Assembly (NCBI GenBank): GCA_018857735.1 | Contig: JABMCL010002109.1 | Location: 612,501-676,500, forward strand | DNA: 64,000 nucleotides | Source of the DNA: Alviniconcha marisindica | Lineage: Eukaryota > Mollusca > Gastropoda > Provannidae | Direction of reading: 5' to 3' | In this document: positions 30,713 through 39,626 of the stretch, one piece after another | Numbering within the stretch: the first letter of the stretch is position 1 | How the letters are laid out: each line of letters begins with the position of its first letter | Notes under the pieces: generated by a model | Database searches by the model: none | Told to the model about the DNA's origin: nothing | The model's input: only the letters and a program-made list of their open reading frames with translations | Translations under genes and position numbers: made by a program

Positions 30713-30968
30713 GAAACAAAGGGACCATGGCAATCACATTAAGTGATTCACTGCTTGATGAATTTCATCCTGAGGCAGCCCTATGCAATACTGGATGTTA
30801 AAAGCCAAGAATTAACAACTGATCAGTATATCAGCAAGGTGCCAACCTGCATATTTTCTTGAACTTTTTCATGAGTTGTGCATCCAGTGATGGATTGCCA
30901 GTTGTGGTCAGTCTCTCCACCATTGAAGCCAGCTGCTTGGTCAGTTCATGGTCCAGGCATTCATCCAT
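17714..30968 (-). CDS. UVSSA: UV-stimulated scaffold protein A, complete, 14 coding exons
   Basis: UVSSA binds stalled RNA polymerase II and CSA, recruits USP7 and hands TFIIH to the lesion in transcription-coupled nucleotide excision repair in the nucleus. Coding exons (5' to 3'): 30968-30847, 30050-29875, 28917-28760, 27983-27863, 27164-26494, 25532-25388, 24563-24489, 23645-23387, 22090-21959, 21286-21226, 20390-20268, 19249-19132, 18584-18344, 17813-17714. All junctions are GT-AG and the phases join without a break: 2502 nt, 833 aa (human protein about 709). Residues 1-150 form the VHS-like domain ([25 protein letters not shown]). The TFIIH-contact region reads [15 protein letters not shown] at 465-479, keeping the lysine (K474) matching the human ubiquitylation site K414. 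A Met stands where human has Phe408. The C-terminal zinc motif uses C664, C674, C682 and H685. [12 protein letters not shown] basic run lies near 755-770. The tail ends NQFNYAYKS. Exon 5 codes a long acidic, weakly conserved linker. Confidence 0.95.
19861..20240. repeat. 57-bp minisatellite, 7 units, in UVSSA intron 11
   Basis: Units contain 'tctgagttaaaggcacttag', 'aatggtctgtatcatcag' and 'tattgtctgtatggttcac'. Five central units are identical or nearly so. The array ends about 28 bp from the exon 11 donor (20267). The plus-strand frame stays open because 57 is divisible by 3; it is not a gene. Confidence 0.95.
20400..20460. repeat. Short (AC)n microsatellite
   Basis: Impure AC run with GCATGC interruptions, just 5' of UVSSA exon 11 in intron 10. 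Confidence 0.85.
21568..21593. repeat. Poly-G run in UVSSA intron 9
   Basis: About 22 consecutive G with one A near the end. It reads as poly-C in the UVSSA transcript. Confidence 0.9.
22258..22655. repeat. (GT)n and (CA)n microsatellites in UVSSA intron 8
   Basis: GT-rich blocks at 22258-22390 include a duplicated 'aatccacagtgtg' motif. A separate CA run covers 22579-22654. The two runs are opposite in sense and about 190 bp apart, so they could pair in the transcript. Confidence 0.9.
23862..23990 (+). mobile_element. Dispersed repeat family R1, copy 3
   Basis: Plus-strand copy with 'gtttatgtaccttgtattta', 'gccaggtgaaagttaccata' and 'actcaggtctttgt'. Located in UVSSA intron 7, antisense to the gene. 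Confidence 0.75.
24031..24480. repeat. ~118-bp tandem repeat, 4 units, in UVSSA intron 7
   Basis: The motif 'tgtgtaagaag' starts at 24031, 24147, 24266 and (as tgtgtaaaaag) 24387. Each unit also has 'gaaggcaca' and 'acagacaaac'. The array runs to the exon 7 donor at 24488, so it lies right at the 5' end of the intron in the transcript. Confidence 0.85.
24885..25077. repeat. 48-bp minisatellite, 4 units, in UVSSA intron 6
   Basis: Units contain 'aggcttgggctgtgtcacaa' and 'cactgacaccagcaagaaca'. Spacing is 48 bp. A minus-strand open frame is a repeat effect. Confidence 0.9.
25528..25601. repeat. 37-bp duplication of the UVSSA exon 6 acceptor
   Basis: The 37-bp segment starting 'cattacctggacaaaacac' occurs at 25528-25564 and 25565-25601. 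On the minus strand each copy reads ...TTTTGTCCAG|GTAATGA, so a decoy acceptor sits 37 nt upstream of the one used (exon start 25532). Use of the decoy would shift the frame and meet an in-frame TGA within six codons. Confidence 0.85.
26028..26080 (+). mobile_element. Dispersed repeat family R4, copy 2
   Basis: Contains 'gtaactggattttaatgtcc' and 'ccacacaggatcacctc'. Nearly matches 51374-51425. Confidence 0.6.
27304..27354. repeat. (AC)n microsatellite in UVSSA intron 4
   Basis: AC run of about 50 bp with one GC interruption. Confidence 0.9.
27707..27861 (-). repeat. Long inverted repeat covering the UVSSA exon 4 donor
   Basis: Arm 27707-27761 is the near-perfect reverse complement of 27785-27861, with a 23-nt loop (27762-27784). 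The right arm holds an extra tandem copy of about 22 nt ('gcagaagtgtgagtgttgat'), which would bulge. In the UVSSA transcript the exon 4 donor is G27862 T27861, so the donor T and the bases after it (ATTTACC) are the first paired bases of the stem. The donor would be sequestered at the stem base if the hairpin forms. Origin could be a small fold-back element or a local inverted duplication. Confidence 0.85.
28893..29150. repeat. Triplicated UVSSA exon 3 acceptor region
   Basis: Three copies of 'gttgctggtctgtctctgca' followed by 'aaa' and 'cagtaaccataacaacagta' lie at about 28895, 28999 and 29096. On the minus strand each holds TTTTGCAG|AGACAGACCAGC, the acceptor plus the first 20 or so bases of exon 3. 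The used exon start is 28917; decoy starts would be 29017 and 29111. Offsets of 100 and 194 nt would both put the true exon out of frame. Poly-G runs separate copies 2 and 3. Confidence 0.9.
29383..29442. repeat. (AC)n microsatellite in UVSSA intron 2
   Basis: Uninterrupted AC run of about 60 bp. A shorter impure AC patch lies at 29240-29304. Confidence 0.95.
30236..30707. repeat. ~180-bp duplication carrying (AC)n, in UVSSA intron 1
   Basis: The segment 'gcgcatgtgcccacacacat' through (AC)n, then 'aaggcagcaaaatgtata' and 'gaatgtataagtactcatac', occurs at about 30231-30410 and 30420-30590. A third AC run follows at 30643-30707. Confidence 0.9.
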
Positions 30969-30985
30969 CACGACTGCCCACTGTC

Positions 30986-31960
30986 ACTGAATGGAGAGAA
31001 AAAAATATTTGGTCTTACTCACATACCAAGGGATGCACACACACCACCACCACCACCACCACCACCAACACCAACAACTGAGTAATTAAAACATTGTCTA
31101 TGTGTGTGGTGTATTTTGTTGTTGTTGCAGTGGTGCTGGTGGTAGTGGTTGTTTTGAACAGTTTTTAGTAGATGTGGTCGTATGGCATTAAATACACTGG
31201 AAAAAATCAGGTATCAGTCTTAAAGAACCCATTTAGACTACATGTGAGAACATATTTTCTGACACATACAAAACTGCATCATCTACTTTTCCTGTAGGCA
31301 AACTGCAACGGTCCAATAAAATTCACTAAAACATTCACTTAATTTACAAAGGGGCACTGGTTCGCATATTTTCATCACAGTAATATCTTAAGTTTTGAGT
31401 TCTTCAGCTCCAGCCTCTCTGTCACTTTCATGGGACATGTTTGTGTCTGACGCGCATGACTCTACATTCAATGGTCGTTGCAGAAAACGTATTGTGAATT
31501 TGTGAGGTGTTGGAAACGTTAGCATCGTTTGTCCTTTCAAAAAGCAGGACGATTTCGGACTTCGAGAACCTTATTCATTGCTGCAGCATTTTCTGATCAT
31601 TACGAAAACAAGATTGATACCATGCATACAAACAGCGTACAAATAACCTGGCACTCTTCACCAAGTTTTGGAAACTATCCTCATTTAACATGAGCGCAGT
31701 TGATGAAACGAGATTGCACAAAGTCAGGGCAATATCGTCTGCAATATCGACATAAACCGATACCGGAAGAGGAACATTATGTCGCTAAAAAGAGAACATT
31801 GCGCTCCATTTATTGTCAACGTAATGGTACTATAAATCACTAAAAAATAACCAGTTCACAAAACAGCTTAGGTTACCACAGCTTGATATTTTGAAAGTTA
31901 TATATTACATGACTGTGATATTATGTCGTATGATTTCGGTTTGCAGCATTTGTGTCAAAA
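30986..31960. promoter_or_regulatory. Head-to-head UVSSA/BORCS7 promoter region
   Basis: The UVSSA start (30968, minus) and BORCS7 start (31961, plus) are 992 bp apart and diverge. The first UVSSA coding exon has an acceptor just upstream of its ATG (TTTTTTTCTCTCCATTCAG, exon start 30986), so a 5' UTR exon must lie further right. An ETS-like site ACCGGAAG is at 31762-31769. The BORCS7 start context aaaaATGGCG (31957-31966) matches a YY1-type motif. Shared control of the two genes is inferred from the arrangement. Confidence 0.5.
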
Positions 31961-34900
31961 ATGGCGTCTGCTATTTGGAACCAAGAAACAAAACACAGAC
32001 TGAATGAAAAAATTACCTCAAATGTGAATGACATGGGGTCTCTCGTTCGCCAGATTACAAGAGGGTCAAAGTCAACAGAGGCAAGTCTTCGCTCGTTTAG
32101 AGACATGCATAATATATATAAATAAAAACACTGATCTCTGGGAGAGAAAAAATATATATCTTGAACGGTTTTATTCTTTTCCTTATAGCTTTTCTGCGCT
32201 TCTTTGATCCGAAAGCAAAGACAACACTGCAATGTGATGCGTCGGAATTCGGATTTGGTGGATGTCTCATGAGTGAGGGACAACCGGTTCGATATATATG
32301 CATCCAGATCTCTCACCGAGACCGAGAGAAACTATGCGCAACCGCCATCGACAGACCTCCAGTGTCGGTGAAATGTACGACCAGCAGATGTGGTCCCCAC
32401 TGAATGAATGCAGGCGAAGGGCACGCCTCATCACATTATTCAAGTTGCACAGTGGAGTAATGGTGATCAACACCACCAGAAAGCCAGTTCCTAGCCCACC
32501 TTCAAGATCAACTCGTGCTGAAGCTTACCTGCTTCCTGCCTGCAGAACACAGTACAGGCAGAAATCAGTTCTTCCCTCGAACCATTGTCGAGTGGAACGC
32601 CCTCCCATCGGTGGCAGTTCAATCAGCCATGGTGGAGGCCTTCAAAAACCAGAGCTAACCCCCCCCCCCTCCCCCCGCCCCATCCCCACCCACCCCCCAC
32701 GCAGCTACCCCACCCCCTCCCCGTCCCTCATCCCCCCACCCACCTTCAGACTTCCATACTGTTCCCCTCCCCCCACTCCCAGGACACCAGATGGCATGAA
32801 AGCCACGCAGAACCCCAAGTCCATCATCAGGATCATCAACAGGATGATGGCGGATGATTAATGGAAGATAAAAAAGATAAAAGAAATGTTGGCAACAGTT
32901 TTCAGGCTCAAGTGATTTGAAAAATCTATACTTTTTTGGCAGACACGTTCAAGTGAAATCAGATCACAAACCACTTATTCCAGTTCATAAAGAGTCTGTT
33001 GAATGCACCAAAAAGACTTCAACACATGTTGTTGAGAACGCAGAAATATGACAATGAGGTAGTCTACAAGAAGGGAACAGACACTGAGCCGGGCAGTAGA
33101 GAAGAACAGCACTGGAAGAATGAAGATGGAGAAAGAAGAAATCTTCCAGACTGATGTGGAAAGAGAAGTTGAGATCACTGACATAGTGTCACATGTCTCT
33201 GTTTTGAGGTAAAGATTGGCTGAGCTACAGTCAGCAACCAGGCAAGATCCATCTCTCTGTATGCTGATAAAAATCATCCAGTCAGGCTGGCTGGAAGTAT
33301 GCAGGAAAGAGGTATGGTCAGCAAGCCTGCAGCTGTATTTTACGTTCAGAGAAGAGTTGTCCATTCAGAACTGATTGATCTTCAAAGCAGAAAGAATCAT
33401 CATTCCAGTGACAGGAAAGACAAGAGTGAGTTTTATGCAAGCTCTTCACAAGAGTCACACAGGACTGCATGGATGTTTGCAAAGAACACAGAAAGTCGTC
33501 TGTTTGCCAGGTCTGCACGCAGATTTGGAGAAGTTTCTAATTCTATCAAAGTGAAAACCATGACAGACATTTCAAAAGAACTAAACCAAAGAACCATCAG
33601 TGAGTCATACAATACCAGACCTACCGTGGCAGTATGTAGCACTGGATCTGATGGACTACGCCAGCACAGGCTACCTTGTCACAGTTGACTACTACTCTGA
33701 TTTCTTTGAGGTTGACAGACTTCAAGACAAGGCTGCAGAGGAAGTGATTCTCAAAGCTCACTTTACATGACATGGCATTCCAGAATGAGAAGTCTTGGAC
33801 CATGGACCGTCGTTTCAGTCAAGTAGATTTTTTAAAGATTTCACAACCACTTGGGGTTTTAAACATGTTATGAGTTCACCAACATGTCTGCAATCCAATG
33901 GAAAAGCAGAAAATACAGGAAAGCAGCCAAAAATCTGATGAGGAAACCAATGGAAGTGCATTCCGATCCATGCTTGGCTCTCTTAGAACTGCAAAACCAA
34001 AAATCTGATGAGAAAAACCATGGAAGAGCATTGCAATCCATACTTGGCTCTCTTATAACTGTGAAACATACCATCCAAAAACATGAACAGCTCACCAAGC
34101 CAGAGATTGAAGAGCACAAACACAGCTACCATCGGCAAAAATGTTGTTGACACCGCAAACATGCACAGATGTTAAAACAAGCTGATAGGCAGGAAACAAA
34201 AACAGCAGCAGTACTACAACAGAGGAGCCATGCCTCTTGACACACATTCACCAGGGCATACAGTCAGGTTCAAACAACTGCACTCAGGCCACTGGAAAAT
34301 AACAAGCATGCAAGATCAGGTAGATGGCAGGTTGTACCAAACACAAACAGAAGATGGGAAAGAGTTTCAGAGAAACCACAAACATCTCAGGAAAATGCAG
34401 GAAACAGTGTCTGCAAACAAGAGAAACAGGTACAAATGCACTACAAACAGGCAAGGCAACAGAAAACAAGCAGACTGACCAGCAGTCAGAACAGAACATG
34501 CAGTCAAGGAGAGAAAGCAAATACAACCACCAGCAATACCACAAGATACAGAAACAAGTGTAGACGGGCACCAACACAACAGAGACACGGGACAAAATGG
34601 AGACAGCCAGAAGGGCAAGTGCACTGACACAGTAGAACACCAGTACCACAAGCAGTGGCAGAGTTGTAAAGACACCCACATACTTGCAAGACTACCAAAC
34701 AGAATAATGCCAGGAAAGAAAAGAAAAGATTTTTTTTTTTATTGATGTTTTTAAAGTAGACCCTGCTTGTTCCTCATTTACATCAATGACCTTCCTGACA
34801 CCTTGACAGAACAAACTCGGCTCTTTGCAGATGACACAGCTTATACACAGTGGTGACCTGCCCTGATGACCAGTCCCAACTGCAATGAGACCTCAACCAG

Positions 34901-37900
34901 CTTGCTGAGTGGGAGAAAAGATGGGATATGGCCTTCCACCCAGAGAAGTGCACCTCACTGCCTGTGACCTGCAGCAGGAAACCCCTGGAACACCAGTACG
35001 AACTACGTGGTCACATACTGGAGACTGTCAGCAGTGCCAAGTACTTGGGTGTTACCATCAACAGGGACATGAACTGGAGCGAGTACATGTATCAACAACG
35101 TGTGCACAAAAGCCAACAAGACCCTCGGCTTCCTCAAGAGAAACCTGAAGATCAGCTCCAGGAAGATTAAGGAGATGGCCTACAAGTCATATGTTCGCCC
35201 AGCTCTTGAGTATGCGTGTACTGTCTGGGACCCGTACACCCAGCAACATACCGACCACATTGAGGCCATCCAGCGTCGAGCAGCGTGTTTCGTCATGCGA
35301 CGATATAGAAGAACATTCAGCGCCTCCGCTATGACTGACGACCTAAATTGGACCGTCCCTTCAAGACCGAAGAAAGACATCTCGGTTGGCAATGCTGTAC
35401 AGAATCCACAGCAACATCATTGCCACTGATGGAATTAAGAACAAGCTCCAACCAACACCCCCACGTCAATGACGAAGACACAACCAGCAGTTCTCGCAGC
35501 CACTGACACTGCAGAACCCAGTACCAACAGTACTCATTCCTGCCGAGAACCATCAGAGACTGGAATGACCTGCGCCAGGAAGTCATTGAGGCCAAGACCA
35601 TCGACACATTTGTGTCAAGGGCCTCCAGACTGCAGTAATCCAAAACTATATTTTCTTTTTTTTTTTTTCTTTTTTTCTTTTTTTGCGCTGCTGACTGGCC
35701 TCCGTAAACCGTAAACGGTGACAAAATAATCAACATGATGATTGTGGTCGCTTCGCAGAAAGAAGAAGAAGACCAAGCCTAGTCATTGTGTTTCTGGTTA
35801 TTGTGTGTTGTGTTTTTGGAATTTTAGGTAAGATTCATTGAGAAGGTGAATTTGAAAGCGATTGATACTATGGTCAATTTAGATCCAAACACAAAAAGGT
35901 TCAAGCGAAGGTTTTTTTATTTTAACAAATAAGTTTAACAATTTAAGCATACTGTGTGTTCGTGTTAAAATAAATAAACGTTCGTTTTTAACCTTTTTTT
36001 GTGTTTTGGTCTTGTTTTAGAACGCTAGCAGTCATTCTGTTTCAGATTTTTTTTTTTTTTTTTTTTTTTAATGGTGAATTTAATTAGAGTAGTCTAGTTA
36101 CCGGAATAATTAACGTCAGGACATGCGCACTATGCTCAAAGGCCAAAAAGTAAAGACGAAAGCCGTTACATGGTGGACTATCCACACGGGAACCTCTGTT
36201 TTGTCTCATTCGCCGAAGGACTTGTAAAGTCTGCGCGGCAGAATTTGATTGTGGCTCTTGGGGCAGACGCAAAGCCTAGCACATAATGGAAAACTCATGC
36301 GTGCTTATGTTTCTTGCAATTATGACCACCCTCGTCGTTTTGAAGGTTTTGACAAGAGAATAACTTGGCTTTCGAGAGCAAGTGATCTTGCTGTGTGCCA
36401 CCTACTCTCCTTACGATATGATTCAGTGACCAAGGTCAGCTTTTAGACCATAGTTACTGTCATTTCAGGGGAAGAAAATTCAATTTCTAAAAGGCTAGGC
36501 TAAGGTTTCACGGCCGCTAGTGTCGGTACAACTGCTAGTGCTGCAAAAAATACGGAAACGACAAAACTAAAAACAACTGCGTCAACATTTTTTTTGCCTC
36601 CAGAGTCGTGGACAGACGAAACTCGTTGACACCTGAGGTTGTCGATGTCCCATCCCGGCGAGGCTGGACACCGTTTGGAAAACAATTTCTTCACTGAGTT
36701 TTGCCAACCATGCAATGACCTCAGTGTTGAAAGTCAAGATAGACTAGGCTGGCAAAGATCAGATAAAGGTTTTTAGCCTTAGAAGTAAAACTGATCACCA
36801 TATCATCCATCATATCATGTTAACTATGACGGTTTGAGCACCAAGCTGTGGGATGGGTATGTAGAACTAGAAGTTGGAAAGAGGGATGGGGGCTCCACTA
36901 CATTTTTGTGGTCTCACTTGAATGTTTGTATAATTATTGTAATATAAAATAATGTATATTATGGAACCAGAAAAACTGGGTTCCACCTCTCACTTAGATA
37001 ATCTAGATATGACAGGATTTTGTGGACAGGGCCTAGAGCTATGAAAGGTACCATCTGGAGCCCCAACCATGCTGTTCCAATATAGGAGGAAGAACAAGAG
37101 GTAGAGAAGAAGACAAATGTGGAAGCCTTTAAGTGTAATGAGGGAGCACATTGTCTTGTTTTATTCCCTGTTCTCAAATTTATGTTCCATCTATTTTTCA
37201 ATTCTAGTTGCTTGCGCAAGCAGCCAAAAACTTCGCATCCCAGGAACAGCACATCCACAACTCTTCGGAGGTAATCGGTATTTGAGAATGTTTCTTCAGC
37301 CAGTTAATCTTAAAATAATGAACTGTTTAACTGTAGTATGGCTGTTGTGTAATCTGTAGAAAGCAGTCATTTGCCATCAGTCAGTGTAGACTACATGTTT
37401 GCTTTATCAGTTCATGTTATTTTGTAACTGTCAACTCCAGTGTCCTTGGCTGTTGTTTGTAATAACAAACTTGCACCCTTCTTGGTGGTACATCTTAATA
37501 GCCATATTTAATTGATGTAGGGCTTTAGTATAACTTATAGTTATTCTATTTTGCAAACCAGAAAGATGTTTACTCAGTCTGATGGACAGATTTCAGAAAG
37601 CTCACAACAAGAACTGACTGACCTGAGAACTGACTTGAAAATTTCTCTTAGTCTCACTCTCTCTTACTTGCTCAAGGAGGAATTATGAGTCATATATATA
37701 CCAAAACCATGCTACACATCACCACCAGTATAATTTCCAATTAACAGTACTCAATAGGACAGGCAGCAATGTGACTTTGTGAGTCTTTCTACTGAGCACT
37801 GCATGAATGCATCTGAGAGCAAACCCAGAGTCAGTTTTAACCACAAACCTACTTTAATAGATCCACCAGCACAACAGCCAAGTCCTATGGGCCATTTAGT

Positions 37901-38037
37901 TTTACCACTCAGCCAAATAAGCATACAGTTACACCCAGATGCACAAATGCACTGGCCAACTGGTCAGGTTGTCCAGAGAAGAAATTTGAAAAGACTTCAT
38001 GTTTTTTGTTGTTGTTTTTAAACAAGGGTTGTTAATG

Positions 38038-38084
<47 letters not shown>

Positions 38085-39626
38085 CTCTCTGTGTGTTTTG
38101 AGTCGGTCATTTGGTGGTTTTAGGTACACAAGCCACTGGTTGTTGCCATTGGCTTTTAGCAAATCTTTGTGATTAAACAGTCTCCATGCAACTTTCTGTG
38201 ATAACATCGATCAGTGTAAATTGTAAGATTACTAGGAATGATAAACAGGGTATATTATGTAATTATGCAACATTATCCACATGCTTATTCACACAGGCTT
38301 ATACAATTCTAGAACACATGGATGTGGCATTAAGAGTTGTGCCTTTTTTTCTTTTTTTCTGAGAGCACAGTCAAATAAATGTTAATGGAAGTTTCAGTGA
38401 TGCAGACCATAACAAACAATAATATGTCTGTGGGGAGAGGGGGGGGGGGGGGTATTTGTGACTATTTTTGAAAATCAAACTCAAAGTGTATCTCTTTCAG
38501 GCAGTTAAAAAGATGGATATACTGAGGTCTCAGCTTGAATTCCAGTAAGTATACATACTGTGTGTATGTGTTTGCATCATTCTCAACAACAGCAATGTGC
38601 CGTATCATGCACAGTGGAATGCCCTTGTTTTCCATGCCCAGCTGTAGCTGGGTCACCCATGATACAACTCCATCAGTTCATGCATCCAGATTTATGCACC
38701 TGTCATGTTCAGTTCACAGCTACATTTCAGTCAGTACATGAAACACCATCTTTGAACACTGAAGGATTACCACTACTTTGTGTGTGTTTGTGTTGTTTTT
38801 GTGGTGTTGATGGTTTGTGTGTGTGTGTGTGTGACTTTTCGATCAGAAAGGTAAGTGATAGAGCAGCTCTGTTCACTGAATTTTGAATTTCATCAGTTGT
38901 CTTCCCATGCCCATGAGAATCTCAAACATCAACACAACCAGATAGTGGAAGGGAACTAACTGGGGAGCTTTGTGTCAGTGTGTGCTGAACTGTGAAGAAA
39001 CTGACTGCAAATATTTGTCTCCATTTAAATTGCAACATCATCATGCATCAATTTGTGTGTGTTTGAGAGACCCCCCCCCCTCCCCCCCTCAACTCCCCCC
39101 TCCCCCCAACAAAACCCCCCACTGCTGATGCCAATGCTATTCTGAACCTTTCTTTCTGTTTGCAGAGAAGCTGCCATTGAAAGGAGGTAATTATATTTAT
39201 TAATATTATTGGTTCATTATTATTACAGTACTACTTGAAGTGGTTGGGTGGGTGAATAAGTGGGTGCATGTGCAGTTATGTTCCCCATGCTGTTTAGATG
39301 CAACCTTGTATTACAACAACACAAGGCTTCAGTTATATTCAGTGAAGTAAAATCCTACAGCTGTGACACCAACAATAAAACATCCTTTATCACTGGAAGT
39401 TCTGAGTGAGTAACTCCTGTTTGTTTCAAAGTAATCCAGGGAGAGCACACAAAAAATCATCTTGGTGAACAAATAAGCTGCTTTTTGCTGCAAGGTTACC
39501 TTTCACATTTTGGGGGTCATCTTGCAGAGTGTAATTATACACATTACCAATGCAAGCTTGCCTCTTCTTTTTTCCAGTTTGATGCATCTAGACGAAGTTC
39601 AAGACCAGCTGGCCACAATCAAGTGA
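31961..39626 (+). CDS. BORCS7: BLOC-1-related complex subunit 7, five coding exons
   Basis: BORCS7 is a small subunit of BORC, which sits on the lysosome surface, recruits the GTPase ARL8 and couples lysosomes to kinesins. Exons 31961-32080, 37208-37270, 38501-38544, 39166-39186 and 39578-39626 join with continuous phase into 297 nt, 98 aa (human about 105). Recognisable blocks are LNEKITSNVNDMGSLVRQI, SKSTELLAQAAKN, KKMDILRSQLEFQEAAIER and LDEVQDQLATIK. The family is helical and coiled-coil. Three oddities stand out. Intron 1 uses a GC donor (GAG|GCAAGT) at 32081. Exon 4 is a 21-nt microexon. Intron 1 (5.1 kb) is filled with retroelement fragments. Exons 2-5 are repeated downstream in a broken copy at 45966-47729. 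Possible poly(A) signals are at 40244, 40471 and 41480; none is decisive. Confidence 0.93.
32190..32345 (+). mobile_element. Ty3/gypsy RNase H fragment (left part)
   Basis: The frame reads FFDPKAKTTLQCDASEFG and SEGQPVRY, typical of the reverse transcriptase/RNase H junction of Ty3/gypsy pol. Homology stops near 32345, where a LINE fragment begins, and the next gypsy piece resumes near 32925. A decayed, non-functional copy in BORCS7 intron 1. Confidence 0.8.
32350..32870 (+). mobile_element. 5'-truncated LINE 3' end nested in the gypsy copy
   Basis: Frames give ARLITLFKLHSGVM and, after a frameshift, PRTIVEWNALPS, the usual C-terminal signature of non-LTR reverse transcriptases. A C-rich tract (32660-32790) follows. 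The end near 32870 is purine-rich (agataaaaaagataaaag), like a LINE tail. The LINE clade was not resolved. Confidence 0.7.
32925..34720 (+). mobile_element. Ty3/gypsy pol remnant: RNase H end, integrase, C-terminus
   Basis: In order there are an RNase H end (GRHVQVKSDHKPL near 32935), PKRLQHMLLRTQKYD, an integrase zinc-binding-like region (33430-33560), an integrase core (YLVTVDYYSDFFEVDRL at 33665-33720; SSPTCLQSNGKAE near 33870) and a chromo-like C-terminal stretch (SGHWKITSMQDQVDGRLY near 34275). The copy has many frameshifts and stops. A segment near 33900-34060 is locally duplicated ('caaaaatctgatgag' twice). No flanking LTR is visible on either side. Confidence 0.85.
34765..35772 (+). 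mobile_element. 5'-truncated LINE reverse transcriptase fragment
   Basis: Begins abruptly inside the RT domain (LIYINDLPDTLTEQTRLFADD, catalytic FADD at about 34820). It continues through AKYLGVTINRDMNWSEY, VRPALEYACTVWDPY and PRTIRDWNDLRQEV to a stop near 35638. A T-rich and then unique 3' UTR ends in an AAG-rich tail (35757-35772). At least two frameshifts are present. Similar in plan to Jockey/CR1-group elements, but the clade is not established. Confidence 0.85.
35880..36062 (+). mobile_element. Dispersed repeat family R3 relative
   Basis: Contains 'aataaacgttcgtttttaac' and 'tagaacgctagcagtcattc'. The latter is the reverse complement of sequence at 9609-9640. Ends in a T run (36048-36069). 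Confidence 0.55.
38041..38083. repeat. (GT)n microsatellite in BORCS7 intron 2
   Basis: A GT run present in duplication copy A but absent at the equivalent place in copy B, so it expanded or was lost after duplication. Confidence 0.85.

Noticed and set aside
32190..34720. Functional retroelement pol gene
   Set aside because: Frameshifts, stops, a nested LINE and missing LTRs show a dead copy.
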